DNA of 64,000 bases, from the NCBI RefSeq assembly GCF_963678635.1, contig NC_087063.1, positions 57,606,759-57,670,758 on the forward strand, read 5' to 3'. The DNA comes from Symsagittifera roscoffensis. Its lineage: Eukaryota; Xenacoelomorpha; Acoela; Convolutidae. The translations under genes were made by a program, and so were the position numbers. Shown piece after piece: positions 1-10,760 of this stretch. Positions within the stretch are counted from its first letter, which is position 1, and every line of letters begins with the position of its first letter. Under the pieces are notes generated by a model. It saw nothing but the letters and a program-made list of their open reading frames with translations, was not told where the DNA came from and ran no database searches.

Positions 1-1
1 A

Positions 2-1261
2 TTACAGACAGAGCAGAAGATTGGAGGCTGGCGAGAAGCTCTAGAAAATGAAATGAATCTGAAGGACAGTGAAGCCTATCACAGACCTACTGGTTCAAAA
101 TATTTGGTGGGTTCAAGCTCAGCGCCGTATTGTAATAGCAAGTATCCTACGCACATGGTGGTGATGGATGCGAGGACGCAACAAGTGTTGGTTGACCAAC
201 TTTTTTCTGTGCCAAAGTGCGTGAGGTTGGCCAGAATGTCAGAGAGGTCATATGACTTGTTGGCAAAGATCTTTCGGGCAGTCCCGAAGAGATCCGAAGG
301 CGAGTTGCAAGACGTTGTGGGTGAAGAGTTCATGAGACTGAACGAAGGCAACGTGAGTGAGTTCCAGAAGCAGAAAGCGAGTGGAGCGTTACCCACTGAA
401 TTCCCCACCATAGAAGAGAAAGACGATTTACATAGAATCCTGATGGAAGTGGAACCGTTGCTGGGAGCCTCAGGGTATCGGACCCGAAGGAACATAGTGA
501 GAACCCATGGGGAGTATCCTTGCCACTGCTTGGCGCAGACGTTGTGGTACCCCAAACGCGGGAATCTGATCCTAGTCTGGGACGTGGAGGAGTTGTACTC
601 CACGGGGTTGCCCGATCAGAATCAACAAGTGTCAATCGTGGTGGTTAGCGCCATGCTAGCAGTGAGATGGTTGGAGGCTAATGCAGACACAAGTGAGCAG
701 GAGACGGCCGTGCCGACTCCTGAGCAGTTGAGCAACGTGAAGATGAGTCATGAATTGGATCTTTTCAGAACCACCTGCAAGGTTCTGAGAATACCTAAAG
801 CCATTGAAAGAATATGGTCAAGGCAAAGATTGATGCCTTGGTTCCGTGCAGTGATGACATCTTGGATGTATGAACGCGCGAAGCGTCACATGTCAAGGGA
901 CACGGAAGCCTATCAATCTTTCCAGCTAGATATAGGACCAGGAGCCTATAAACGAGCATTCTTGACGCACAGAAACGCGGTCACCACAGCGGTGAAGCGG
1001 GTAGCTGGAACGCCTTGTGTTACTGAAGATGAGAAGAAAGAGGTCTTAAGAGCTGACCTAGAACGAAACGTGAGCCTATGTCTTCACAACAGCTTTTGCA
1101 GGAACCGGGAGCAGAAGGTGAATGTGGACTTGCTACCTTGTTGCAAACCGAGGCTGTTGGAACAGGAGGGTTGGGGCACGGCCCGCAACTCTCTGGACAT
1201 GTTAGAGAAAGTTCTGGAAGACAGTGACGCTGAACATCAGGATGGAGAAATGATGGAGTGA
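2..1261 (+). CDS. C-terminal module of unknown giant polyprotein, copy 1 (5' end outside window)
   Basis: The frame is open from base 2 to a TGA at 1259-1261, about 419 codons. The ATG at 53 is internal because the codons before it align with the same polyprotein at 56737 onward, so the true start lies left of the window. No known domain is recognised. Conserved blocks include a Cys-His cluster (CHCLAQT followed by WYP), SVPKCVRLARMS, LTHRNA, and LHNSFC-NRE near the end; the tail is acidic. There is no signal peptide or membrane segment. Against copy 2 most differences look silent, and this copy lacks the 1-base deletion that breaks copy 2 at 57840. That is consistent with past coding constraint. 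GC content is well above the flanking DNA. Function unknown; a mobile-element origin is inferred from copy number. Confidence 0.6.
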   Translation, partial: LQTEQKIGGWREALENEMNLKDSEAYHRPTGSKYLVGSSSAPYCNSKYPTHMVVMDARTQQVLVDQLFSVPKCVRLARMSERSYDLLAKIFRAVPKRSEGELQDVVGEEFMRLNEGNVSEFQKQKASGALPTEFPTIEEKDDLHRILMEVEPLLGASGYRTRRNIVRTHGEYPCHCLAQTLWYPKRGNLILVWDVEELYSTGLPDQNQQVSIVVVSAMLAVRWLEANADTSEQETAVPTPEQLSNVKMSHELDLFRTTCKVLRIPKAIERIWSRQRLMPWFRAVMTSWMYERAKRHMSRDTEAYQSFQLDIGPGAYKRAFLTHRNAVTTAVKRVAGTPCVTEDEKKEVLRADLERNVSLCLHNSFCRNREQKVNVDLLPCCKPRLLEQEGWGTARNSLDMLEKVLEDSDAEHQDGEMME

Positions 1262-2029
1262 AGATGACCAAAGAAGAGAAGAGAAGGAGAGAAAAACTTG
1301 ATTGTATTTGTGTGCTAAAACTTAAACCAATCAACCAAGTTTTGATTATTGAACTTGTTAAACTTTTTGTTTTAATCTAGTTTGGTCAGACCAAACTTTG
1401 AAAATGTTGCAATTGTTAAAATTGTTGAAATTGTTGATTTTAGTTACTACTATCTATGTATGTATATAAGGAACATAGGTGAGTATATTTACCTATTTAT
1501 TCACGACTGAAGTTTTTAACCTGTGTAAGACACAAATTCACTGTGTGGCGACATGGTAAGTTTGAGTAAACTCGCTCGAGAAGGGTGGGTAACTCAACAA
1601 CTTTCCTAGCCACAGAGTTTCTTAGTTTTAATATTGAAAGGACCGCATAAATGACTGATTATACTTGGTGAGTGAAGTTAAGTTAATTTTAACGGGTGCG
1701 TGGCCGTGCCACGTCCCACTTTTTAATCAGAGGCGAAAAGAAGTTTTATGGCGAGATGACGTAAGTAGTCAGAAAAGAAATTTTATCTAGGACACTCCTC
1801 ATGGTGCAAATTTTGTGAAAATGTTGAAAGGCAGTGAGATGTAGTACGATGCCATTTGTGAACACGTAGTGAGTTGAGGTGGAGTAGATAAATTTCATTT
1901 TCTTATGCGATTTGTAAGATTGGTTACAGAAAACTGGACACCTACTTGACGATAACCCGGTGTTGTGCGATCAATAGGGACATTGATGGAGACTTGTCCG
2001 GGGAGTATGTGCCATTCTGCCAGATGACA
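1262..2029 (+). repeat. 3' noncoding tail of unknown element, copy 1
   Basis: About 770 bases after the polyprotein stop match 57995-58766 nearly base for base with small indels. The tail holds a 19-base palindrome at 1379-1397, a TATA-like TATATAAG near 1464, a partial dyad ATAGGT...ACCTAT at 1475-1496, and the sequence GTCCGGGGAGTATGTGCCA near the end. Homology with copy 2 stops just after CTGCCAGAT. Conservation of noncoding sequence to a sharp edge suggests this is the true 3' end of a transposed unit. It could be an LTR or a 3' UTR; no second copy at a 5' end is visible to decide. Confidence 0.6.
1379..1397. promoter_or_regulatory. Conserved palindrome in 3' tail
   Basis: AGTTTGGTCAGACCAAACT: 9-base arms around a single central base. 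It is present unchanged in copy 2 at 58122-58140. Role unknown; it could be a protein site or an RNA hairpin. Confidence 0.45.
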
Positions 2030-2834
2030 CAGCATAACCTTCCCGCGACAGAAATAAAAGTGACTAAAGGCCTTATGAACAGAAAAGTGTTGCGACGGAG
2101 GGTCAGAATGTTCTAGAATTTTTATTTTTAAAATTTCGATCGGAAGAAGAACATTTCTGAGAAATAGAAAAAAGTCGGCCATTTTGAATAAAAAAGACGA
2201 AAATCAGAACGACGCCATATTTTGTGACGAACGGTTGTATCCGAGACGAGAAAATTACGGAGCCTCTTATCGTGGCAATAACACACGATAAGGACCTTAG
2301 TGACGGATATTTGTGGAGACGGAGGCTTCAGTGGGGGGAAGAGAAATACCACGGAACCCTCCCGGGACACGAAATATAGGAGATAAGAGTGTTGTCTCAA
2401 GAAAATCACGGGAGCGGAGGCTTTGTCCCCCAGAGACTGTTATATGTGAAGGGACTGTGTAAACTAGCCATAACAGTTGCTGTAATGTCCTAGATCTGAA
2501 TTAAACACCGTTATTATTTAATATTTCAGAGCATGAGTAGATAGAGAAAGGAAAAGGTCAATCCATCTCCAATGGATTTAATATAAAACTGTCACACAAA
2601 AACATATAGAAATAGGTGGTTCGAGCCGTGTTTTTAATGACAATCACGTAGTCTGAGGATCCGAGACTCAGCTATGTGGTTGTGTTCGCATGCAAACGAA
2701 AGCTGATCAAAAGTCGTTTGACTGATGGCCTAAAAATAGTAACTTTTTACTTTGCCCTAGACAGACCAGAAAATCAACTGGCAAGGTCGAGACGGTGAAA
2801 AACGAGTGGAATTAAGGTAACTGACGCCTGCCAG
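2030..2834. other. No recognisable gene
   Basis: I see no convincing reading frame here. The short minus-strand open frames at 1895-2409 are shadows lying across the end of the repeat tail. An imperfect hairpin (CACGTAG.CTGAG paired with CTCAGCTATGTG) lies near 2645-2680. If the channel gene has further 5' exons they may lie here or to the left, but none was identified. Confidence 0.4.
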
Positions 2835-3040
2835 TCGTCAATAGGTACTTTTTCTACGCTCCGTCGCTGTGTGATATTTGGGCGAATGTTACAACAAGCA
2901 AATAACGAGGTACCGAATGTCGCCTCACGACAACGGCAGATGTGTCACTTTCAACAGTCCCTTCACACAGAGATCATCACACACACTTCTCAGTGCATTC
3001 GGAAAGGGCAATTCCGATGAAGAGCAGAAGACAGAGGACG
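2835..3040 (+). pseudogene. DEG/ENaC channel, exon A (extracellular domain start)
   Basis: The translation from 2878 contains GECYNKQITRYR and NGRCVTFNS. The second matches the hallmark G-x-C-x-TFN of the early extracellular domain of degenerin/epithelial sodium channels. The exon ends at a good donor (GACG|GTAGGT, 3041) in phase 1, leaving one base that joins the two bases opening exon B to make a Glu codon. The left border is uncertain. The preceding residues that fit the family (an RRCVIFG-like stretch) lie in another frame, with a TGA at 2872, so a small frameshift near 2877 or an upstream acceptor is needed. The first transmembrane exon was not found. Confidence 0.55.
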
Positions 3041-3269
3041 GTAGGTGGAAGGGGAGGAGGGGGATGTAGTGGAGGGTGGAGACAGTAATTCGGACAATTC
3101 GACGTTCAACAGTGACGATAAGATACTATTAGGTAAAACAGACTCGCACGGTTTCTTAAGAACAGCGGTTTATACCTTTGGCCGAGGTGCTCATTTGATA
3201 GTTCCGCTTTCAAAGTCAAGCACATGCCAGTGCCCGACCAAAAAGTAATAGTCGAGACAGGGGTTTGCG

Positions 3270-3445
3270 TCGAGCACAAACTAGAAACATGCCGCGAGCA
3301 CGGTCGAAACATATCAAAATGTGGTACAGTCAAAACCAACTGCGAGCACGGTCAAAAACTGTCAAAATTTGGTCGAGCATTGTCAAAACATACCTCGAGC
3401 ACAGTCGACACATAGTTCGAGCACGGTCAAAACATACCGCAAGAA
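3270..3445. repeat. Minisatellite, about 20-bp unit of the GAGCACGGTCAAAACAT type
   Basis: Imperfect tandem repeats of a unit like CGAGCACGGTCAAAACATAC run through this stretch. They create short open frames on both strands that are not genes. Related words recur near 43580-43660 and, as GTCGCAACATA, in the array at 43076-43510, so this looks like a dispersed minisatellite family. Confidence 0.6.
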
Positions 3446-4870
3446 AGGTTAAAAAATACCAATTGTCCGCGGTAAAAATTCTTTCAATTATCAACAAATT
3501 TTTTGACAATTTTGACTGAAATCGAAAATCAGAGTAAATTGACCAAAAAATTGCCGTTTTTCCGGCGCGTGCTTTCCCCTCAAAGTAAGTAAATCAAGGT
3601 TTAAACTGCGATGAATTCAGATATATTAAACGCGATTTATTTTGGCCTATTGACGCGTAAAGTGAATTGCGAAACCATCCAACTCGGAAATCAATGCAAG
3701 ATGAGTTGAGGAATAGGCTTTTAGTTCTTACGGATACATAAATGGCACAGAATCAAGAGCTTTCTTAACATCATAGCGCGTGGGGTAAAATTTATTAAAA
3801 AATTGATTAGCAATTTTATCTTTTGATGTTTTCACTTTTACATTTTTTAGTGAGAAAAACGACGCCATAGACGTGAAGCCGCCTTTATATGAGCAACCTC
3901 GAGCTATTTTTTATTGAACTACCAAAAATAAAACTATGAAAACACCTGCTTGTGCAGTTATGTGCCAAATTTGGAGAAAAAAAAACAAAAAATAGTGCCA
4001 TCTGCGGCTACCTCCAGATGAGAATTTTTTCACCTCCTATGGAAAATGAAAATAACTCATATGAGTTTATTTTTGTTCCGAGCATTTCACGAGTGGGAAA
4101 GAAGTTTTCTGTTTTTATTCAGCCGATTTTGAGTTACTGATTGAAAAATCTTTGGGGTTAAATGGGATATCATTTTGAAGCACTATTGGTCTTGAATCGG
4201 ATTCAATAATCAATTGATTCCCAGTGTCGAAAAAACAAGTGTGAGTATTTGACTACTCGCATCGATACTGCTTTGAAAGAGGGCTTCAGGGCAGATTTAA
4301 ATTTTTGTTTGAATTTTCTTTTTATTACTAAATATTCCCTATGAAGGATTTTTGTTGGTTTAAAAAGCACCTGTTTCCTCTTTTCTTAAAGAACAAAAAT
4401 TCGAAAGAAAGGTTCAGAAATTTTTTTTGTGTTGAATCCGAGTCATTTTTTTATGTTCGCAACAATCTGTGCTACTTGCACTGCAATCGGATGTCGTTGT
4501 TGTTGTTTTTTGTCTAATTTCAAACTAGACTCCAAAAACGGTGAGCGCATCCAGCGCAGAACTTGTTGCATCCAGATGCAGAACTTTTTGAAACCTGACT
4601 CAAAAACTAATTAATACACGTTAAATGATGGTAGTCGTTAAAGGGCTTTGCCTTGAAAATGAAGATTTTTGTCCATTCATGGGTTCGGTTCACTTCGAAC
4701 CATTGCGCCGTGCTTGTACACATTTCTAAGGAGCTAAGAGGACATCACGAGGTATCAAATATCTAAAAAAGACGCGACGTAGAATAGTTCTTGTACAGCC
4801 TTCAAGACGGTGGATGTTAAGTTTTAGGCTGAGTGTTACTCAAAAATATTTTAAAAATAATCTGTTTCAG
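3446..4870 (+). other. Intron between DEG/ENaC exons A and B
   Basis: AT-rich sequence with no supported gene. The donor at 3041 and the acceptor TTTCAG ending at 4870 delimit an intron of 1,830 bases that also contains the minisatellite at 3270-3445. Open frames of about 60 codons near 3952 and 4429 have no family features. Confidence 0.45.
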
Positions 4871-5083
4871 AGAGCACAGCACGCACAGAAATCCTATACG
4901 TTCTCAAACTGACCCTGTGGCTGGATGTGGAGAAGTACCTCTCTTTGATTTCTCCCTCAGTGGGGGCTATCATTTCTGTGCACAACCCTCAAGTGGAACC
5001 TGACCTACAGAGTGGGGCCATTGTGGTGGAGCCGGGGAAGTACACGATGATAGGGGTCAAACGAATCACCATCACCCGATTGG
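4871..5083 (+). pseudogene. DEG/ENaC channel, exon B (extracellular domain core)
   Basis: After the acceptor CTGTTTCAG the frame reads ...LYVLKLTLWLDVEKYLS, then SPSVGAIISVHNP and VVEPGKYTMIGVKRI. This is the finger/palm pattern of the ENaC family: G-h-h-h-x-h-H-x-P, later h-x-P-G-x-x-T. The exon opens with two bases that complete the phase-1 codon of exon A. It ends after the first base of a codon. The following bases are GC rather than GT (5084-5085), and an in-frame TAG at 5086 shows the exon must end about here. A GC donor gives the exact phase needed by exon C (G plus CT makes GCT, Ala). Alternatively the donor has mutated and the gene is dead. Confidence 0.72.
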
Positions 5084-5831
5084 GCTAGATCTTCATTATT
5101 TTCCTCTTCCTGTTAAAAATTTTGTTTTCCTTAGATTACTAATTCATGAAAGTCAATCTATTGAAAGTCTTTTGACGCCAAATAAGCTGTAGCTCTGCAA
5201 CCCTCACTAAAAGATGTTTGTTCACGTCAGTAGTACACTAGAATTATTTTCAGTTTTTAGAATTTTTGAATGTTTATCAATGAAAAAGTCAATTATAATA
5301 GTAATAAAAATTAGCCCGTTGCAGTGCAAATAGCTCAACATGCTCCAAACTTTATTTTCACAAAACTTTTGCCATTTTTGCTCGAAGGTGGAGAGCGCGA
5401 AGGTGGAAGATCTAAAGAGAAACAATACCATTGGTTTCGTAATTGTATGTGCTCTTTTTACTGGCGACGAAATTGGTCATTCTTCAACCAAAATGGTCTG
5501 AAAAATAAAAATTTCAAACCTCGATTTTTTCTCAATTCTGAAAAGTAATATAGGCAAACGGCACAGAAAATTCTAGAGAAAAATGACTGCAAAAACGAAA
5601 AAAAAACTTTAAGAAATCAAACTAAAATTCAATTTTTTTTTCAAAGTTTTTGATTCGAAAAATGGCAAAAAAAAATTAGAAAAAAAAATTAAGCATAAAT
5701 AAATTTTTGTAAACGGCCCAAATTAAGAATAAATAATTGTGCTCGTTCGCTTTACTCGCTCGAATTTAGACGAAAAATCAAAAATTTTAAACCGGTTTTT
5801 CTCGACACTGGGAAAACTTTTTCAAAGAACG
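5084..5831 (+). other. 5' part of large DEG/ENaC intron
   Basis: AT-rich, with long A and T runs and no recognisable gene. A phrase AAACCGGTTTTTCT followed by GACAC recurs near 45786, so part of this is a dispersed repeat. The intron continues through the gypsy remnant to the acceptor at 12863, a total of about 7.8 kb. Confidence 0.4.
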
Positions 5832-5867
5832 GACTCAATAAAGATCATATTACACGGTATGACATGG
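5832..5867 (+). repeat. 5' LTR remnant of gypsy element
   Basis: Only the last roughly 36 bases of the LTR remain, matching 12580-12615 with a few differences and ending TATGACA before the TGG of a possible primer-binding site. The rest of the 5' LTR has been lost or was never copied. Confidence 0.5.
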
Positions 5868-5943
5868 CGCAGCTAGCAGAATACATACACCCTCCGAGCA
5901 TAGCACCATTCTGACAAAAGGCAAAGGCGGAACCGCCTGTAGA

Positions 5944-6930
5944 ATGAGAAAATGGACAGCCATGATGGAGATGGCCGTCCTGGCTAAAGACGGTATAGAG
6001 GTTCGCACTCTGCTGCGTGTTAAACCAACCGCCATAGAACCAACGGAACCAATGTATGAACTAGAAAAAACAGGTGAAACCGAGGCGGAAAAACGGAAAC
6101 GCGACATACAAAACCAGGAGAAAAAAGTTAACTCGGAAAGTCAAACAACTAGAGTTCCAGAACGAGGACCAATTTGCAACAATTTTCCTTGGGAAAAAGC
6201 AGATACAAAGGTGAGAAATTATATCTTCTTAGGTTTAGGGACAGACGGTCAAAAGCAGCTACAACAAAAACGCCCCGGACTCGAGTTACATACAATATCA
6301 ACTAGTTGATCCAGATTCAGAAGATATTTTTGTTACAACGAGGATAAATGCTTTCAAAAGATACAACTTCATCTGCCGGAAAGAACGGAAGCATGAATCC
6401 TTAGAACAATTACATGAGGATTTAGTCAAGTTAGCGGCACTGGTCGACTGCAGTGACAAAGAAGACAAATGGGTCCGCGACATGTTCACGGCACATATGG
6501 CAAATGAGAAAAAACGGCTGCAGAACTTCTAGCAGAATCAAAGTCGCCTATGAATACGCGATAAGCAGAGAAAAAGAAATAGAACACAGTATGACCATGA
6601 AGACCAATCCATTCCGACCGACAAACTCACCGACTAGTGAAAAAGAACTCATAGAACCACGCGGAAATGGGATTCATAGAACCACGCGGAAGAGGAACCC
6701 AGACGGGTATCCAAACAGTGATAGGGGCAGAGGTTTTGGCAGAGGCCGTCCATTTGTCCCAGTGGAAAATGGTATTAATCAATCAAGAAGAATGAAAATC
6801 TTCAAAGGAAATCAAACAAAAATTGCTACAAATGCGGTGGACAATTCGGCCCCAATCACTTACAATCCTAACCGGCTAAGAGATAAAATTTGCTCAAAAT
6901 GTGCAAAACGGGGACACATCAAAAAGAACG
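5944..6930 (+). pseudogene. gypsy gag
   Basis: A charged capsid-like segment runs from 5944 to 6309, continues in another frame to about 6530, and is followed by a basic, Arg/Gly-rich stretch from 6600. It ends with a retroviral zinc knuckle at about 6890-6930 reading CSKCAKRGHIKKNA. The CCHC pattern keeps two Cys and the His, but the last Cys is Ala, so zinc binding is probably lost. At least two frameshifts interrupt the gene. It would form the particle and bind the element RNA. The knuckle followed by decayed pol makes the assignment fairly secure. Confidence 0.6.
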
Positions 6931-7691
6931 CAGATCCACAAATTGAATTACATGCAGGAGTCAAACGAAGATCAACAGGTGGCCGAGCAGGACTAAGATG
7001 TACATTTTGTAGAAAACGACCCCGTTGCCTACGCAAATTTCATTTCAACAGGTGGTTGAGAAGACATTCCTTGAGACACTTTTACTATAATGGCCATCTC
7101 CGAAGCTTTCAAAAAAACTGTATTGCTTTGAAAGAAGACGATTTAAATAGCCATATCGAAAAATTGAAAACAACATCAGAAAACTTATTCGCGATTGACG
7201 ATTCAGGAAGAGCAATGTCGTTTTTCAACGAAAAAACAGCGCGCTGACTCCAGATGAATGACAAATCATCAAAACTCAGAAATATTTCTCCTGAAGACGC
7301 GGCAAGAAACTTGGCGTGCTGTAATGGAAAATACATAATTCCAAAAGCATAATTAATAGTTGCGATAGAATCCGGAGGGCCATAACTGTAGACGATCAAA
7401 AAGCGAACATCATTGGGCGTAACAGTCTCCCAAAAATTAAAATCGCACTAGCTCAAGAAAAACCGAGGCACAATCAAATCCTAAACTCAAACAAAATTGG
7501 TATACTGAAAAGCCAATGGGTGAAAGGAAACTTCAAATAACTATGTGTCTGGATTGAAAAATCAAACAATCATGTTATGAAAACGCAATTCTTAAAAGAC
7601 AACACCCATCCAACAGAAAGGGAGAAGGGTACTGATTCATCTTCAAGAACGAGTTAAAAATGAACCGAACAATTTTGTCGACCAAAAACAT

Positions 7692-7841
7692 TATTCAACA
7701 ATTGATATAAACAAATGATCAAATAAATAATTTATAAGCCCTATTGCAATAACGTTGAAGAATATCTATTCAACAATTGATATAAACAAATGATCAAATA
7801 ACTAATTTATAAGCCCTATTGCAATAACATTGAAGAAGGAT
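7692..7841 (+). repeat. 75-bp tandem duplication inside gypsy pol
   Basis: A segment starting ATTCAACAATTGATATAAAC and running through TTGCAATAACGTTGAAGAA occurs twice in a row with period 75 and only a few differences. The copies sit just before the reverse-transcriptase remnant and are a local duplication after insertion. Confidence 0.75.
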
Positions 7842-8540
7842 CAAACGGTAAAACTAGCATTGGGCTCGAAAGGGATAAATAAATTTATCCACAACAACAA
7901 ATACCAATTGTCCAATATTGAATTACTACTTGAGAAAACTGCGCAAATCATAAAAAACGAAGGAAAACGAGCCTACGTTTCTCTCAACACTCGACCTTCG
8001 ATACGCATATTTACAAAACACTCTGGACTATGAGACCAGAAAACAATTTAGTTTCAGTCTTATCGGAGGATATTACAAACGGGATTTTATGGTCTCATGG
8101 CTATGCCGAATTCTAAAAGGCGACCGATCTTGTAATAATCATTTGCCAAAAATTATTCCATTCTATAGACAACATCCTAATAGTTTCGAAGGGTTCAAAA
8201 GAAGAACACTTTACAGAAGGACCTCACAAAACTAAACAACGACAACTTGACAATTTCATTAGAAAATAGCAAAGTAGCATGCAAACAGGTCGATTGGCTC
8301 AAATATCATAAAAACAGCCAAGGCAGAAAGCCACTGAATCGGAAAGCCGACGCAATAGCTGAACTCACACCCCCCAAAACATTCAAACAGCTAAAAAAAA
8401 TTGTGGCTTCAAGCCATCGCCTCACAAGATGAATACCAACTTTAGCGAAAGAGGCTTCAGCACTTACGTTAAGGCATAATTTTAAAAAACTCGGATAAAC
8501 ACGACACATTAGAATGGAAGTCGGATCACAAAACAGCATT
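7830..8540 (+). pseudogene. gypsy reverse transcriptase
   Basis: The frame at 7830 reads VKLALGSKGINKFIHNNKYQL and LLLEKTAQII, which fits the start of a gypsy RT (the fingers region preceding the first catalytic Asp). The frame at 8247 reads NLTISLENSK and WLKYH, then AIAELTPPKTFKQLKKI, fitting the thumb/connection end. The catalytic YxDD region between them (8030-8240) is scrambled by frameshifts, and I cannot find an intact active site. The upstream protease region (6931-7690) is too decayed to delimit. This domain would copy element RNA into DNA. Confidence 0.6.
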
Positions 8541-8559
8541 TTATTGCTTATTGAAATTT

Positions 8560-9088
8560 GTTTCCTAAATAATTGAAAACATGCGTTTTGACCGAAACCT
8601 GGAGACCCGTGTGGTCTGTGACCCCTCTACAAATGGATTTGGTGCGCGCTTGAACGTTTTACCCATGAGGGGAAGATGGCAAAATGTATACGTCCAAGCT
8701 CTTAAGCTCTTTAGAAGAAAAATATTCGGTAAATGAGCTAGAACTGTTGGGGATCGTAGGGGCAATTGAACACTTTAATTACTACTTGTATGGGAAAAAT
8801 TTCATCGTCATTACCGACCATCAAGCTTAAAACAGTGCATTGAATACGAGCAAAAGATCAAAAACTAGCAAGCGTAGACTCACTAGATGGATCGATCGTT
8901 TGATCACCTTTAAATTTGATATCAAACACTTGGCAGGATCAAAAATGGGACTTATCGACTACAATTCGAGAAACTCAGTAGAATTAGCAAATTTTCCTGG
9001 TGCGTCCGAAAAGGAGATTGTAGCAGCATCAATTAGCTCATTCAATGCTTGCCCCGAATTGATCGACAACGTCATTCTATACACGTAA
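8560..9088 (+). pseudogene. gypsy RNase H
   Basis: In successive frames the region reads CDPSTNGFGA, then NELELLGIVGAIEHFNYYLYGK and VITDHQA, then LTRWIDRLITFKFDIKHLAGSKMGLIDY (8840-9088). These are the hallmark phrases of a gypsy RNase H: catalytic Asp in D-x-S, Glu in ELE, Asp in TDH and the downstream H-x-x-G. A TAA (8828-8830) directly follows TDHQA, and earlier frameshifts break the gene. The match is one of the clearest in this element. Confidence 0.72.
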
Positions 9089-10129
9089 GCCAATCAGAAT
9101 GAAGTACCATGTCGGCTGATCAAAACGCGCGCCGAAATTGAAAGGTAATTAAGCTCTCAATAGAAACCAGAAACAAATTTCAATTTTTGCGGATATACCG
9201 ATTACGGTCACGAAATCCTTTTAAAAAATCAATCGATCAACTATTCTTCAAATCAAGCTCAGCAGTCCAAAAACAACCATAAAAAACAAACAATCATTCT
9301 TATTAAATTTTCATATAACAAAATTGTGATGTGGAGACCAGAAAAAAAAGGATTTAAAAGAAGAATTCTATCCAACCCGGCACGAGCTAGAGGCAGCGGA
9401 GGAAAGCAAGCCCAAACACCACGCGGACGTCAGTCCGAAATTACTAGGAGAGGAGATTCGAATCGAGAGGAGAGCTTATCCGATCCTAGATAAAACCGCA
9501 GAAAGACAACAACAGCAAAAAATGAAAAATGGACATCGTCCTCACTAGTTATTTTGACGAACCCGCCTAACATCAGATACGGCAGAGAGAATATATAACA
9601 ATCCAGCGAAAAGCCAAGACCTTCCTAAAGATAGTTTTTTTGGACACTAGCCCAACATAGGACAAGATGTGAGCTTCAACGCCAGAAGATCTAGCAGCCC
9701 ATGGGCAATCACCACCGCAACCACGACCCAGACACTAACCGAGTTGGAAGAATCAGAGTGTTAGACCCACAAAAGTAACAATCAAGATGTGGAGTCACAG
9801 ATGGACTTGAAGGTCGAGGTTAACGAGCAATATGAATATTGCATAAGCCGAGTTGATCCCACAATCCAGCAGAGAAATGATCTATCCCCCACTGAACCGC
9901 CACCAATAATGATAAGCAACGCTCAACAACTAGAGGCAAGCCATGAGATGACCGTGTCAAGAATAGTTGCCACAATGGACTAGGCCACAACAACCTCCGA
10001 GATAGTGGAAGATACGACTTCGTACCGGAGCAACCTACAGAAGGTAAAGGAGATTACATTCATAGCAGCAGCGACTCATCAGGACAGGAACTTGAAACTT
10101 TAATTGTACTTTTTGTAAGAAAGCGAAAA

Positions 10130-10760
10130 TTGGACTCCCTCAAGCCTGCCGACGGGGACTACTCGAACGCCGTACGCAATAGCCTGCATGTGAAAGAGGA
10201 CTGTTTGCTAATGGAAGAACGGATCGTCGTCTCGCAACAGATTAGAAAAACGATCCTCGACAGTGTCCACCTGACCTATCGCAACCGCTTTGCTTGATCT
10301 ATGCGAGAACATTTGGTTCCCCCACATTCAAGAGACGATATTGTAAATGGCTTAGAAATGCAGACAATGCACAGAACAAGGTAAAAACTTTAAACCTGCA
10401 TTGAGAAAAGAAAAATCGTTCAAAATGAAACCAGTAGTCGATCCAAACGAAGAAGTACATATTGATTTTGCAGGGCACCTCCCTGATGAAATAAATAAAG
10501 ACGCATACAATTCGGTCGCAATAAATAAATGTCAAAACTCCCAATTGCTAGGGTAGTTGCAAACACAACGGCAAACATCGCAATAATTTTTCTGCAAAGA
10601 TACATTTCAAACAACAGGGTACTGCCAAAACACTCCGGGTAACAACAAAAAAAAGATTTTTTTTGCAAATCAAACTACAATAAACTTCTTTTCACACCGG
10701 TGAACGATCATAGATTTATTGGAGTAGTCGAACGGATGATAGTCCAACAAACACTAAAAC
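10130..10760 (+). pseudogene. gypsy integrase
   Basis: The remnant opens with an upstream helix-rich part (ILDSVHLTYRNRF). Then comes the core, recognisable at 10440 as VDPNEEVHIDFAGHLPDEINKDAY, where IDFAG carries the first catalytic Asp of the DDE triad. Downstream, short matches in several frames (10640-10740, ending with an ERM-like piece) mark the rest of the core. Many stops are present. It would insert the cDNA into the genome. Confidence 0.6.

Noticed and set aside
79-635. Minus-strand frames across copy 1
   Set aside because: Antisense shadows of the conserved plus-strand polyprotein; the same shadows recur at 56828-57420.
3224-3519. Plus-strand frames of 63-84 codons with Arg/His repeats
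   Set aside because: They arise from the 20-base minisatellite.
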